Of a DNA stretch of 64,000 nucleotides, positions 31,380 through 40,392 are shown in pieces. The first letter of the stretch is position 1, and each line of letters opens with the position of its first letter. Under the pieces are notes generated by a model, which ran no database searches, had not been told where the DNA came from, and saw only the letters and a program-made list of their open reading frames with translations. Origin of the DNA: Yinghuangia sp035454725 (GTDB lineage: Bacteria > Actinomycetota > Actinomycetes > Streptomycetales > Streptomycetaceae); contig NZ_JBPKBI010000001.1 of NCBI RefSeq assembly GCF_051388935.1, forward strand, positions 186,001-250,000, written 5' to 3'. The position numbers were made by a program, and so were the translations under genes.

Positions 31380-34007
31380 ATGGATGCCAACAAGCTCACC
31401 ACGAAGGCTGCGGAAAGCCTCTCCACTGCCGTGCGCAAGGCGGCGGCGTCCGGGCATCCCCAGGTGGAGCCCGCGCATCTGCTGCTTGCCCTGCTCGACC
31501 AGCCGGAGGGCACGGCCATCCCCCTGCTGTCCGCACTCGGCGTCGCTCCGGCGCAGGTCAAAACCGCTGCCGAGCAGACGCTCGACCGTCTGCCGCGCGC
31601 CCAGGGCTCGACGGTCGCCGCGCCCCAACTCGCGCGCGAGACCCTGGCCGCGCTCAACGACGCGGGGGAGCGCGCGGAGGCGCTGGGGGACGCGTACGTC
31701 TCGACCGAACACCTCCTCGTCGGTATCGCCGAGAACGGCGGTGCGATCGGCGACGCGCTCAAAGCGCTCGGGGCGACCCCGCAGGCGCTGCTGGACGCGT
31801 TCACGCAGGTGCGCGGCAGCGCGCGCGTGACGTCGCCGGACCCGGAGAGCACCTACCAGGCGCTGGAGAAGTACGGGCGTGACCTCACCGCCGAGGCGCG
31901 GGACGGCAAGCTGGACCCGGTGATCGGCCGTGACGCCGAGATTCGTCGCGTCGTCCAGGTGCTGTCGCGGCGTACGAAGAACAACCCGGTGCTGATCGGC
32001 GAACCCGGAGTCGGCAAGACCGCCGTCGTCGAAGGGCTCGCGCGGCGCATCGTGGCCGGCGACGTCCCCGAGTCGCTGCGCGGCAAGCGGCTGATCGCGC
32101 TCGACCTCGGCGCGATGGTCGCGGGCGCCAAATACCGCGGCGAGTTCGAGGAGCGCCTGAAGGCGGTGCTCACCGAGATCAAGGACAGCGACGGCCAGAT
32201 CGTCACGTTCATCGACGAACTGCACACAGTCGTCGGCGCGGGCGCGACGGGCGATTCGGCGATGGACGCGGGCAACATGCTCAAGCCCATGCTCGCGCGC
32301 GGCGAGTTGCGGCTGGTCGGCGCGACGACGCTCGACGAGTACCGCAAGCACATCGAGAAGGACCCCGCGTTGGAGCGGCGGTTCCAGCAGGTGATCGTCG
32401 GCGAGCCGAGCGTCGAGGACACGATCGCGATCCTGCGCGGTCTCAAGAGCCGGTACGAGGCGCACCACCAGGTGCAGATCGCCGACGCCGCGCTCGTTGC
32501 CGCCGCCGCGCTCTCCGACCGCTACATCACCGCGCGCTTCCTGCCCGACAAGGCGATCGACCTCGTCGACGAGGCCGCCTCGCGGCTGCGCATGGAGATC
32601 GACTCCTCACCCGTCGAGATCGACGAACTCCAGCGTGCCGTCGATCGGTTGCACATGGAGGAGCTGGCACTCGCGAAGGAGTCCGACGCCGCGAGCAAGG
32701 AACGCCTGGACAAGATCCGGCGCGATCTCGCCGACCGACAGGAGCAGTTGAACGCGCTGACGGCGCGCTGGCAGCAGGAGAAGGCCGGCCTCAACAAGGT
32801 CGGTGAGCTCAAGAAGCAGCTCGACGACCTGCGCGGGGAGGCGGAACGCGCCCAGCGCGACGGTGACTTCGAGACCGCCTCGAAGCTGATGTACGCCCAG
32901 ATCCCGGCGCTCGAACGGGAGTTGGACGAAGCGACCAACAACGCCGAGACCGCCGCCGCGACCGCGTCGATGGTCAAGGAGGAAGTCGGCCCGGACGACG
33001 TCGCCGACGTCGTGTCCTCGTGGACCGGCATCCCCGCCGGCCGCCTTCTGGAAGGCGAGCGCGGGAAGTTGCTGCGCATGGAGGACGAGATCGGCAAGCG
33101 CCTCGTCGGCCAGAAGACAGCCGTCGGCGCGGTCTCCGACGCCGTGCGGCGCGCACGGTCCGGCATCGCCGACCCCGACCGTCCGACCGGGTCCTTCCTG
33201 TTCCTCGGCCCGACCGGTGTCGGCAAGACCGAACTCGCCAAATCCCTCGCCGACTTCCTCTTCGACGACGAGCGCGCGATGGTCCGCATCGACATGAGCG
33301 AGTACTCCGAGAAGCACTCGGTCGCCCGCCTGGTCGGTGCGCCGCCCGGGTACGTCGGCTACGAGGAGGGCGGCCAGCTCACCGAGGCGGTCCGGCGCCG
33401 CCCGTACACGATCGTCCTGCTCGACGAGGTGGAGAAGGCCCACCCGGAGGTCTTCGACATCCTGCTCCAGGTGCTGGACGACGGCCGCCTGACGGACGGT
33501 CAGGGACGCACGGTCGACTTCCGCAACACCGTGCTGATCCTGACCTCCAACCTGGGGTCGCAGTTCCTCGTGGACCAGACCCTGGAGCCGGCCGAGCAGA
33601 AGGCGAGCGTGATGGACGTCGTCCGCATGTCGTTCAAGCCGGAGTTCCTCAACCGGCTCGACGACATCGTGGTCTTCGACGCCCTGGGCACCGACGAACT
33701 CGCCCACATCGTGGACCTGGCCGTCGCCCGCCTCGCCGCGCGCCTGTCCGACCGCCGCATCACGCTCCGCGTCACCGACGCCGCACGCGAATGGCTGGCC
33801 CTGACCGGCTACGACCCGGCGTACGGCGCCCGGCCGCTGCGCCGACTGGTCCAGACGTCGATCGGCGACCAACTGGCCCGCGAACTCCTGGCCGGAGAAG
33901 TCGGCGACGGCGACACGGTGATCGTCGACGTCGATCTCATCAGCGACACCCTCGTCGTCCGTCCGGAGGCGGCGAGGACACACGCCGGGTCGGCCAAGAC
34001 CCTTTGA
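31380..34007 (+). CDS. clpB: Disaggregase ClpB
   Basis: 875 residues from ATG 31380. The N-terminal repeat domain (about 1-145) is followed by AAA-1 with Walker A GEPGVGKTAVVEGL (about 205-218) and Walker B VTFIDELHTVVG, then a coiled-coil M domain (about 400-520) and AAA-2 with GPTGVGKTELAKSL and VLLDEVEKAHPEVFD, plus sensor-2 GARPLRR. It threads aggregated proteins and hands them to DnaK. The GAAGGAG site is 13 bases before the start, a slightly long spacing. Controlled by the HAIR at 31250 together with the dnaK operon. Confidence 0.98.
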   Translation: MDANKLTTKAAESLSTAVRKAAASGHPQVEPAHLLLALLDQPEGTAIPLLSALGVAPAQVKTAAEQTLDRLPRAQGSTVAAPQLARETLAALNDAGERAEALGDAYVSTEHLLVGIAENGGAIGDALKALGATPQALLDAFTQVRGSARVTSPDPESTYQALEKYGRDLTAEARDGKLDPVIGRDAEIRRVVQVLSRRTKNNPVLIGEPGVGKTAVVEGLARRIVAGDVPESLRGKRLIALDLGAMVAGAKYRGEFEERLKAVLTEIKDSDGQIVTFIDELHTVVGAGATGDSAMDAGNMLKPMLARGELRLVGATTLDEYRKHIEKDPALERRFQQVIVGEPSVEDTIAILRGLKSRYEAHHQVQIADAALVAAAALSDRYITARFLPDKAIDLVDEAASRLRMEIDSSPVEIDELQRAVDRLHMEELALAKESDAASKERLDKIRRDLADRQEQLNALTARWQQEKAGLNKVGELKKQLDDLRGEAERAQRDGDFETASKLMYAQIPALERELDEATNNAETAAATASMVKEEVGPDDVADVVSSWTGIPAGRLLEGERGKLLRMEDEIGKRLVGQKTAVGAVSDAVRRARSGIADPDRPTGSFLFLGPTGVGKTELAKSLADFLFDDERAMVRIDMSEYSEKHSVARLVGAPPGYVGYEEGGQLTEAVRRRPYTIVLLDEVEKAHPEVFDILLQVLDDGRLTDGQGRTVDFRNTVLILTSNLGSQFLVDQTLEPAEQKASVMDVVRMSFKPEFLNRLDDIVVFDALGTDELAHIVDLAVARLAARLSDRRITLRVTDAAREWLALTGYDPAYGARPLRRLVQTSIGDQLARELLAGEVGDGDTVIVDVDLISDTLVVRPEAARTHAGSAKTL

Positions 34008-34019
34008 CCCGGGGCGCAC

Positions 34020-34048
34020 GGAAGGCCCGCCCATCCGGCGGGCCTTCC
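34020..34048 (+). terminator. Terminator after clpB
   Basis: GGAAGGCCCGCC (34020-34031) pairs perfectly with GGCGGGCCTTCC (34037-34048), loop of 5, 13 bp past the clpB stop. Confidence 0.85.
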
Positions 34049-34132
34049 GCATGAAGCGGCTGCGCACGCAACGGACTCCGCCGCGCGAAAACCTTTCGCA
34101 GGAACGGCTGTCCGGGTGTCACCCTGCGGAAC

Positions 34133-35215
34133 ATGTCCACACTCCGTGTCACCGCAGAGCGGGTGACGATCCATCCGCACCCCAACGCCGACGCGCTCGA
34201 ACTTGCCCAGGTCGGCCTGTACCGGGCCGTCGTGGCCAAAGGCGCCTACCGGGACGGGGATTGGGCGGTCTACATACCCGAGCAGGCGGTGCTCCCCGAC
34301 ACGCTGATCGACGAACTCGGGCTCACCGGACGGCTCGCGGGCGCGGACAAGAACCGCGTCAAGGCGATCCGGCTGCGCGGCGAGCTGTCGCAGGGCATCG
34401 TGTGCCGTCCCGAGGCGCTCGGGGGTGTCGACTTGGCCGCCGCGCATACCGAAGGCCGGGACTTCGCCGCCGAGTTGGGCATCGTGAAGTGGGTCCCGCC
34501 GATCCCCGTGCACATGAGCGGCAATGTCGTCGCGGCAGCCGGGCTGCTGCCGTGGCACGACATCGAGAACATCAAGCGCTATCCCGGGCTCTTCACGGCC
34601 GGTGAGCCGGTGGTCGCGACCGAGAAGATCCACGGCACCGCCTGCCTCTACACGCTGACACCGGACGGTGACTTCGTGTCGTCGAAAGGTTTCGGCGCGA
34701 AGGGCCTCGCGCTCGCCCGCGACGACAAGAACCTCTACTGGCGCACGGTGCTGGGCCACCGGGTGCCGGAGGCCGCCGCCAAGCTCGCGGCCATTTTCGG
34801 CGCCGAACGGGTGGGCGTCTTCGGCGAGGTGTTCGGCCAAGGCGTCCAGGACCTCGCGTACGGCGCGAAGGCGAGTGCCGAACTGCCGGGTTACGCCGTC
34901 TTCGACGTCGCGCTCTCGGACGCGAGCGGCGCCGTGCGGTGGGTGGACGCCGAGGAGCTGGAAGGCGTCCTCGCCGGGCTGTCGGTACGCCTCCCGACGG
35001 CGCCGCGGCTGTTCGCCGGGCCGTACGACGAAGCCACGCTGATCGCCCTCGCCGAGGGCCGCGAAACCGTCTCGGGCACCGCCGCCCACCTGCGCGAGGG
35101 CCTGGTCGTACGACCTGCCAGGGAGCGCCGCAGCGACGTCACCGGCTCGCGGGCCATCGGCAAGCTGGTGTCGGACGCCTACCTGACCCGGAAGGGCGGT
35201 ACCGAGTACGAGTGA
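34133..35215 (+). CDS. ATP-dependent RNA ligase, Rnl5 (Deinococcus DraRnl-like)
   Basis: 360 residues from ATG 34133. Residues about 1-130 are an N-terminal OB-like domain; the nucleotidyltransferase core has motif I EKIHGT with Lys (KIHG is the ligase KxHG variant of this family), motif IIIa-like GVFGEVFGQGVQDLAYG, motif IV REGLVVRP and motif V GKLVSDAYL with the second Lys. Rnl5 enzymes seal 3'-OH/5'-phosphate nicks in RNA, especially in duplexes with RNA or DNA at the 3' side. It is probably cytosolic. It is placed between clpB and a YbjN gene. No kinase or end-healing gene is adjacent. Confidence 0.88.
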   Translation: MSTLRVTAERVTIHPHPNADALELAQVGLYRAVVAKGAYRDGDWAVYIPEQAVLPDTLIDELGLTGRLAGADKNRVKAIRLRGELSQGIVCRPEALGGVDLAAAHTEGRDFAAELGIVKWVPPIPVHMSGNVVAAAGLLPWHDIENIKRYPGLFTAGEPVVATEKIHGTACLYTLTPDGDFVSSKGFGAKGLALARDDKNLYWRTVLGHRVPEAAAKLAAIFGAERVGVFGEVFGQGVQDLAYGAKASAELPGYAVFDVALSDASGAVRWVDAEELEGVLAGLSVRLPTAPRLFAGPYDEATLIALAEGRETVSGTAAHLREGLVVRPARERRSDVTGSRAIGKLVSDAYLTRKGGTEYE

Positions 35216-35318
35216 TCCCCATACGGCACGGAAACGCCCGGTGACCTCGTGTGACCGCGCTCACCGGGGAACGGCCGAATGGGGGAGGATGACGGGGAGA
35301 CGTCAGGAGAGGAAAGCA

Positions 35319-35801
35319 ATGAGCATCGACCCGTCCTCGATCCCGAGGCCGAACTTCGTTCCCGCGTCGCCGGTCGTCCGGCCGACGCAGGATCTGATCA
35401 AGCAAGTCCTCACCGAGCTCCAGATCAACCACTTCGTCGACGAAGAGGGAGATGTCGGTGCGCCGTGGGAGGGCTTCCGCATCTACTTCATGCTCAAGGG
35501 CGAGAGCTCCGAGATCTACACGGTCCGGATGTTCCTCGATCGTGAGTTCGACGTGACCGAGAAGCTGCGCATTCTGGAGGTCCTGGACGACTGGCACCGG
35601 CAGTACTTCTGGCCGAAGGCCTACACCCACGTTCACGACGACGGCCGCCTGCGCGTCATCGCCGAGGCGCAGCTCGACCTTGAGCCCGGGATCAACCGCG
35701 AGCTGTTCGTGTTCACGACCCGCGCGTGGATCAGCACGTGCATCTCGTTCTCGAACTGGCTCACCGAGCAGATCCCCCCGGCGGACGCCGGAACCACCTG
35801 A
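35319..35801 (+). CDS. YbjN-domain protein
   Basis: 160 residues from ATG 35319, preceded by AGGAGAGGAAAG. The sequence reads LTELQINHFVDEEGDVGAPWEGFRIYFMLKGE, LEVLDDWHRQYFWPKAY and VIAEAQLDLEPGINRELFVFTTRAWISTCISF, matching the YbjN (type III secretion chaperone-like) domain. These proteins lack enzymatic residues; E. coli YbjN affects stress and motility, and the actinomycete forms are uncharacterised. The gene is 103 bp after the RNA ligase gene. Confidence 0.85.
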   Translation: MSIDPSSIPRPNFVPASPVVRPTQDLIKQVLTELQINHFVDEEGDVGAPWEGFRIYFMLKGESSEIYTVRMFLDREFDVTEKLRILEVLDDWHRQYFWPKAYTHVHDDGRLRVIAEAQLDLEPGINRELFVFTTRAWISTCISFSNWLTEQIPPADAGTT

Positions 35802-35937
35802 CTGCGCGCCCCGCGTGACCATGGGGGGAAACGTGCCGGAAGACGGCGGTTTCCTCCCGTGGTCCGCGACGTGCGGTCGTAGGCGTCAGCCCGCACGAGC
35901 CCTTTTCGCGCCGTCGACCCGCGGTTCGTGCCCCCCG

Positions 35938-37116
35938 TCAAGACAGCGTCGCGAGCCGCTTCGCGGCCTCGGCGAGCACATCCACGCGCTTGCAGAACGC
36001 GAACCGGACCAGCGGCCGCCCGATCTTCTGCGCCTGTGGGGTGTCGTCGAAGAAGACCATCTCCGGGACCGCGACCACCCCGCACAGTTCCGGCAGCCGG
36101 CGGCAGAAGGCCAGACCGTCGTCGAAGCCCAGCGGGGTGATGTCCGTCGTGATGAAGTACGTGCCCTGCGGCCGGTAGACCGTCAGCCCGGCCGCCTCCA
36201 GACCCGCCACCAGCACATCGCGCTTGATGAGCATGTCGTCCCGGAACGCCGCGTAATACGCGTCGGGCAGGCGCAGCGCACGGGCCACCGCGGGCTGGAA
36301 CGGGCCGCCGGAGACGTACGTCAGGAACTGCTTCGTCGTACGCACCGCCGCGACCAACTCCGGTGTCGCGCACACCCATCCGATCTTCCAACCGGTGAAC
36401 GAGAACGTCTTGCCCGCCGAACTGATCGTCACCGTGCGCTCGCGCATTCCCGGCAGCGACGCGAGCGGGATGTGCTCACCGTCGAAGACCAGGTGCTCGT
36501 ACACCTCGTCCGTGACCACCAACAGGTCGTGCTCCACCGCGATTTCGGCGACCGCGGCGAGCTCGTCGCGGGTGAGAACGGTGCCCGTCGGGTTGTGCGG
36601 CGTGTTGAGCATGATCAGGCGCGTGCGCGGGGTGACGGCGGCGCGCAGCGCGTCGGTGTCGAGTCGGAAATTGGGCGGGCGCAGCGGTACGCCCACACGC
36701 ACTCCGCCGGCCATCGCGATGCACGCGGCATACGAGTCGTAATAGGGCTCCAGCGCCACCACTTCGTCGCCTGGCTCGACGAGCGCGAGCACCGCGGCGG
36801 CGATGGCCTCGGTGGCGCCGGTGGTGACCAGTACCTCGGTGTCCGGGTCGTAGCGCATGCCGTGGAAGCGCTCGCGGTGTTCGGCGATCGCCAGCCGCAG
36901 ATCCGGCAGCCCGGGACCGGGCGGGTACTGGTTGTAGTGCGCCTCCGTGTCCCGCAGGGCGGCGACGACTGCCTCGCGGATCTCGTCGGGCCCGTCCGTG
37001 TCCGGGAACCCCTGGCCGAGGTTGATGGCACCGGTCTTCGCGGCCAGGGCCGACATCTCGGCGAAGATCGTCGTGCCCAGGCCGTCCAGACGGCGGTTCA
37101 GCAGGGGCCTGCCCAT
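35938..37116 (-). CDS. PLP-dependent aminotransferase, class I (DapC/methionine-type)
   Basis: 392 residues from ATG 37116 with GAGGAAG upstream (GTG 37125 is possible). PLP motifs: NLGQGFPDTDGP, ATEAIAAAVLALVEPGDEVVALEPYYDSY, MLNTPHNPTGTV, and SSAGKTFSFTGWKIGW with the Schiff-base Lys, plus an Arg for the carboxylate near VRFAFCKR. The family includes N-succinyldiaminopimelate aminotransferases and methionine/aromatic aminotransferases; substrate is not fixed by sequence. It stands alone on the minus strand, divergent from the DUF2617 gene. Confidence 0.85.
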   Translation of the reverse strand: MGRPLLNRRLDGLGTTIFAEMSALAAKTGAINLGQGFPDTDGPDEIREAVVAALRDTEAHYNQYPPGPGLPDLRLAIAEHRERFHGMRYDPDTEVLVTTGATEAIAAAVLALVEPGDEVVALEPYYDSYAACIAMAGGVRVGVPLRPPNFRLDTDALRAAVTPRTRLIMLNTPHNPTGTVLTRDELAAVAEIAVEHDLLVVTDEVYEHLVFDGEHIPLASLPGMRERTVTISSAGKTFSFTGWKIGWVCATPELVAAVRTTKQFLTYVSGGPFQPAVARALRLPDAYYAAFRDDMLIKRDVLVAGLEAAGLTVYRPQGTYFITTDITPLGFDDGLAFCRRLPELCGVVAVPEMVFFDDTPQAQKIGRPLVRFAFCKRVDVLAEAAKRLATLS

Positions 37117-37389
37117 GGGCACCACTTCCTCTTCAGATGACGGAGGTCAACAGCTCCGGCGACACCGGTATCCGGGTCGATCCTCGAACAGCCTGCCGCC
37201 TCCACCCGGAAATTCACTCTGGCGAGTGAACATCTTTCACCGTCACGGGTGACGACGGAGTAGCGCTCAGCGCTTAACGTGAATTGAACCCCGCGCATCG
37301 GGGTGTTTCACGCCCCCTCACGTCTCTCCGCCCGCCCGCGCGAACACACGCGCCGATATCGCGCGCCGCGCCGAAGCCGACTCGCCGCC
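37117..37389. other. Intergenic promoter region
   Basis: Lies between the divergent aminotransferase and DUF2617 genes. A short repeat AGCGCT-C-AGCGCT is seen at about 37263-37275; no gene is recognised. Confidence 0.4.
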
Positions 37390-37890
37390 ATGCATGCCGA
37401 ACTGACGACCGCGTACACCGACACCCGGGCCGACGCCCTCGGCTGGTACCTGGGCTTGCGCCCGATACGCCCCCTTGCCCTGCGACCGCTCGAACTGGAC
37501 GGCGTGCGCCTGGAGTTGCGCCTGCTCGGCGCGTCGCACCAAGTGCTTGTCCACGCCCCGCGCGGCGTGTTCTCGGAGACCGTGGCATGCCTTGGCTCCG
37601 GCCCGCGAGTCCCGCTGCCCGCCCGCGCCGCACAACGCGTCGACGGGTGGGACTACGAGTTCACCTCGCTGGTCGAATACCTCCCGGACGACCGTTTCGA
37701 GGCCCGCGTGCGATGCCTGGTCGCCTCCGTCGAGAGCCATCCGGGCGGGATGGTCGGCGCCTATCCCGGTGTGCCCAACGCGGTCACCGCGATCACGGCC
37801 GAGCACTGCGGTCCGGGGATCGGCTGGTGGACGTGGCACACGTACCCGCAGGAAGGCCGGATCGTGAGCACCCGCAGCCGCGCCACGTGA
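37390..37890 (+). CDS. DUF2617-family protein
   Basis: 166 residues from ATG 37390; upstream in-frame starts extend into the promoter. The core reads LELRLLGASHQVLVH, DGWDYEFTSLVEYLPDDRFEARVRCLVASVESHPGGMVGAYPGVPNAVTAI and GIGWWTWHTYPQEGRIV, typical for the DUF2617 family found in actinomycetes, often near a spermidine-synthase-like gene. No catalytic residues are known. Its stop overlaps the next start (GTGA), so both are translationally coupled. Confidence 0.85.
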   Translation: MHAELTTAYTDTRADALGWYLGLRPIRPLALRPLELDGVRLELRLLGASHQVLVHAPRGVFSETVACLGSGPRVPLPARAAQRVDGWDYEFTSLVEYLPDDRFEARVRCLVASVESHPGGMVGAYPGVPNAVTAITAEHCGPGIGWWTWHTYPQEGRIVSTRSRAT

Positions 37891-38780
37891 AGCGGCCCGA
37901 GCCCGACATCGCCCACACCGGAGCCCGGCCGGCCGCAGGCCTCGAAACACCCGTTCGCGAAGCCCCGGCGGACCAGGCCGCGGCGCCTCACGCGACAGAA
38001 CACCGAGTCGCCGATCAACCGGCTGCCGAACATGTCCCGTCCGCCCTCCCCCTCCCTCCGACCGCCGCCCGATGGCTGGTCCTTGCCGCGGTGCTCGTCT
38101 GCTCCGCCTGCGGACTGGTGTACGAGCTGGCCCTGGTCTCCCTCGCCGGCACGCTCGGACCCGACCCGGTCGCCGAGACCTCGATCGTGTTGTCCGTCAT
38201 GGTCTTCGCGATGGGCATCGGCGCGCTGGCCGCGAAGCCGTTCGGAGACCGGCCGGCGGAGGCCTTCGCCGTCGTCGAGTGTGTGCTCGCGGCCGTCGGC
38301 GGCACGTCGGTGACCGCGGTGTACGCCGCGGCGCACTACCTCGACCTCTACCGCGTGGGCATGCTCGCCGTCTGCGTCGCCACCGGCATCCTCGTCGGCG
38401 CCGAGATCCCGCTCCTGATGACCCTCGTGCAGCGCATCCGCAGGCAGGACGCCGGGCACGCGGTCGCCGACCTGTTTGCCGCCGACTACGTCGGCGCCCT
38501 GGGCGGCGGCCTGCTCTTCCCTTTTCTCCTGCTGCCCGCACTCGGCGAGGTCGGCACTGTCGCGGTCGTCGGCGCGGTCAACGCGCTGGTCGGCACATGC
38601 GTCGTGCTCTGGCTCTTCCGCGCGGATTTGGGCGGGCGGGCGCGCAGCCGGATGTGCCTGCTGGTGGCCTCCGTGCTCGTCGTCATCGCCGTGGTTGCTG
38701 CGTTCGGCCCAACGCCACCGACGGCGACGCGCGAAGGTGACAGGCCGACATGTTCGTCCGCTTGTCGGACCGGTGCGTAG
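37887..38780 (+). pseudogene. Spermidine-synthase-like membrane domain, catalytic half missing
   Basis: GTG 37887, 297 residues. After about 55 hydrophilic residues come seven transmembrane helices (LVLAAVLVCSACGLVYELALVSLAGTLG, SIVLSVMVFAMGIGALAAKPFGDR, IPLLMTLVQRIRRQDAG). These match the N-terminal membrane part of actinomycete polyamine aminopropyltransferase-like proteins, which normally run on into a SAM-dependent spermidine synthase domain. Here the frame stops after ATREGDRPTCSSACRTGA and no such domain is seen in the 137 bp before the next gene or in it. It may be a truncated remnant or a shortened functional membrane protein. The operon with DUF2617 is preserved. Confidence 0.68.
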
Positions 38781-38917
38781 GCTTCCTCCGGTGCGCGCGG
38801 TGTCGCACAGTTGTGCCTGCGGTGCCCCCGTGGTAACGCGCAAGCGCATGCCAAGCCGACAGGATCCGTTGCGGCGAACCCGCGGGCGTCCGCAGGCGGA
38901 GGAGGGAAGGCGTAGCC

Positions 38918-39613
38918 GTGGCATACGAGGTCGTGGTGCCGATTCCGGTCCGGCTCGTGTGGGGACTGTTCCACGATCCGGCCCGTTTGGCCGAGTGTGT
39001 CCCCGGACTCATCAACGACGCTCCCCCTCGCAACGGCGGCGAGGGGCCGCAGCTCACCGGACGGCTGCGCCTGCGGGCGGGCGGTACGACGGTGACGTAC
39101 AAGGGCACCATCGCCGTCACCGAGGCCGACGATCTGCCGCTCGCGATCGTGGTCGCCGCCGAAGGCGCCGAGGCGCGCGGCGAGGCACCGATCAAGGCCG
39201 TGCTGACGATCCGCCTCGATGACGAAGGCGCTTCCACGCGACTGGTGTTCGACGGCTCGGTGACCGTGCAGGGCCGCACCGCCGAACTGCCGTCCGAGCA
39301 ACTGTCCGCCGCCTGGCGGCGCCTGGCGGACCGATTCACCGCCGCGCTCGCCGAGGAGCTCGCTCCCGTCCGCGACCAGGAAGTGCCCGACATCGTGCCG
39401 GTACGCCGGACCACCGCGCGCAGGGCGAGCGCCCCGAACGGCCGCCCGGTGGTCGTCGCCACCCCCGACCCCGAGCCGGTGCGCGGCCGGCCGCTCCTGC
39501 GCAAGGTCGGTCCGCCCGCCGTATTGGTCGTCGGCGTGATCCTCACCGGCCGCGGCCTCCGAGCGTTCCGCGCCCGCCGCCGTCGCCGGCACGAGGCGCG
39601 CGACCAGGGCTGA
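38918..39613 (+). CDS. SRPBCC (CoxG-like) protein with C-terminal membrane helix
   Basis: 231 residues from GTG 38918 with a GGAGGGAAGG-type site upstream. Residues 1-150 carry the CoxG-like fold of the SRPBCC superfamily (VVPIPVRLVWGLFHDPARLAECVPG at the start, GTIAVTEADDLPLAIVVAAEG, LVFDGSVTVQGRTAELP). CoxG proteins bind carbon-monoxide-dehydrogenase parts at the membrane. The C-terminus has one hydrophobic helix (PAVLVVGVILTGRGL) and a basic tail (RRRRRH), so the domain is anchored. No CO dehydrogenase genes are near. A general ligand-binding role is as likely. Confidence 0.8.
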   Translation: MAYEVVVPIPVRLVWGLFHDPARLAECVPGLINDAPPRNGGEGPQLTGRLRLRAGGTTVTYKGTIAVTEADDLPLAIVVAAEGAEARGEAPIKAVLTIRLDDEGASTRLVFDGSVTVQGRTAELPSEQLSAAWRRLADRFTAALAEELAPVRDQEVPDIVPVRRTTARRASAPNGRPVVVATPDPEPVRGRPLLRKVGPPAVLVVGVILTGRGLRAFRARRRRRHEARDQG

Positions 39614-39720
39614 TCGGACCGCGGCCACGGCCGTGGGAGGAAAAGCTTCGTCGGGCACATTCCGTCCCGCGGCCAAGGTGCGGGACGGGCCGCTCCGGGC
39701 ACCGGACTAGGCTTTCCGGC

Positions 39721-40260
39721 ATGAGCGCCGACCGTGATGCCCTTCTCGCCCAGATCAAGGACAAGGCCGTCGTGCACGGCCGGGTCACCCTCTCGTCCGG
39801 CAAGGTGGCCGACTACTACGTCGACCTGCGCCGCGTGACGCTGGACGCCGAAGCGGCCCCGCTGGTCGGCTCCGTGATGCTCGACGCGACCGCCGGGCTC
39901 GACTACGACGCGGTCGGCGGTCTCACCCTCGGCGCCGATCCGGTCGCGGCCGCGATGCTGCACACCGCCGCGGCCCGGGGCCGCAAGCTCGACGCGTTCG
40001 TCGTCCGCAAGGCCGGGAAGGCACACGGCCTGCAACGCCGGATCGAAGGGCCCGACGTGGCCGGACGACGCGTGCTCGCGGTCGAGGACACCTCCACCAC
40101 AGGCGGTTCGGTGCTCACCGCCGTCGAGGCACTGCGTGAGGCGGGTGCCGAGGTCGTCGGCGTGGCGGTGATCGTCGAACGCGGTGCCGCACCGGCGATC
40201 GAGGCCGCCGGGCTGCCTTACGTCACCGCGTACACCCTCGCCGACCTCGGCCTCGGCTGA
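39721..40260 (+). CDS. pyrE: Orotate phosphoribosyltransferase
   Basis: 179 residues from ATG 39721. It makes OMP from orotate and PRPP in pyrimidine synthesis. The PRPP loop VLAVEDTSTTGGSVL is at about residues 119-133; FVVRKAGKAHG holds the catalytic Lys of the flexible loop; SSGKVADYYVDLRR is the family N-terminal signature. Single gene, followed by a strong terminator. Confidence 0.95.
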   Translation: MSADRDALLAQIKDKAVVHGRVTLSSGKVADYYVDLRRVTLDAEAAPLVGSVMLDATAGLDYDAVGGLTLGADPVAAAMLHTAAARGRKLDAFVVRKAGKAHGLQRRIEGPDVAGRRVLAVEDTSTTGGSVLTAVEALREAGAEVVGVAVIVERGAAPAIEAAGLPYVTAYTLADLGLG

Positions 40261-40292
40261 GCCCAGGAGGCCCCGGACGACCCCGCATAATC

Positions 40293-40343
40293 GCGAACGA
40301 CCAGGCGCCCCGGCCGAAAAGCCGTGGGCGCCTGGTCGTTCGC
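40293..40343. terminator. Terminator after pyrE
   Basis: GCGAACGACCAGGCGCCC (40293-40310) pairs with GGGCGCCTGGTCGTTCGC (40326-40343), a perfect 18-bp stem with an inner CGGC/GCCG hairpin. It may serve both pyrE and the converging DedA gene. Confidence 0.85.
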
Positions 40344-40392
40344 CGTGTGCCGGGTTGCGGACTCCCTAGCCGGTGCTCGGAGTTCGCCGGGA

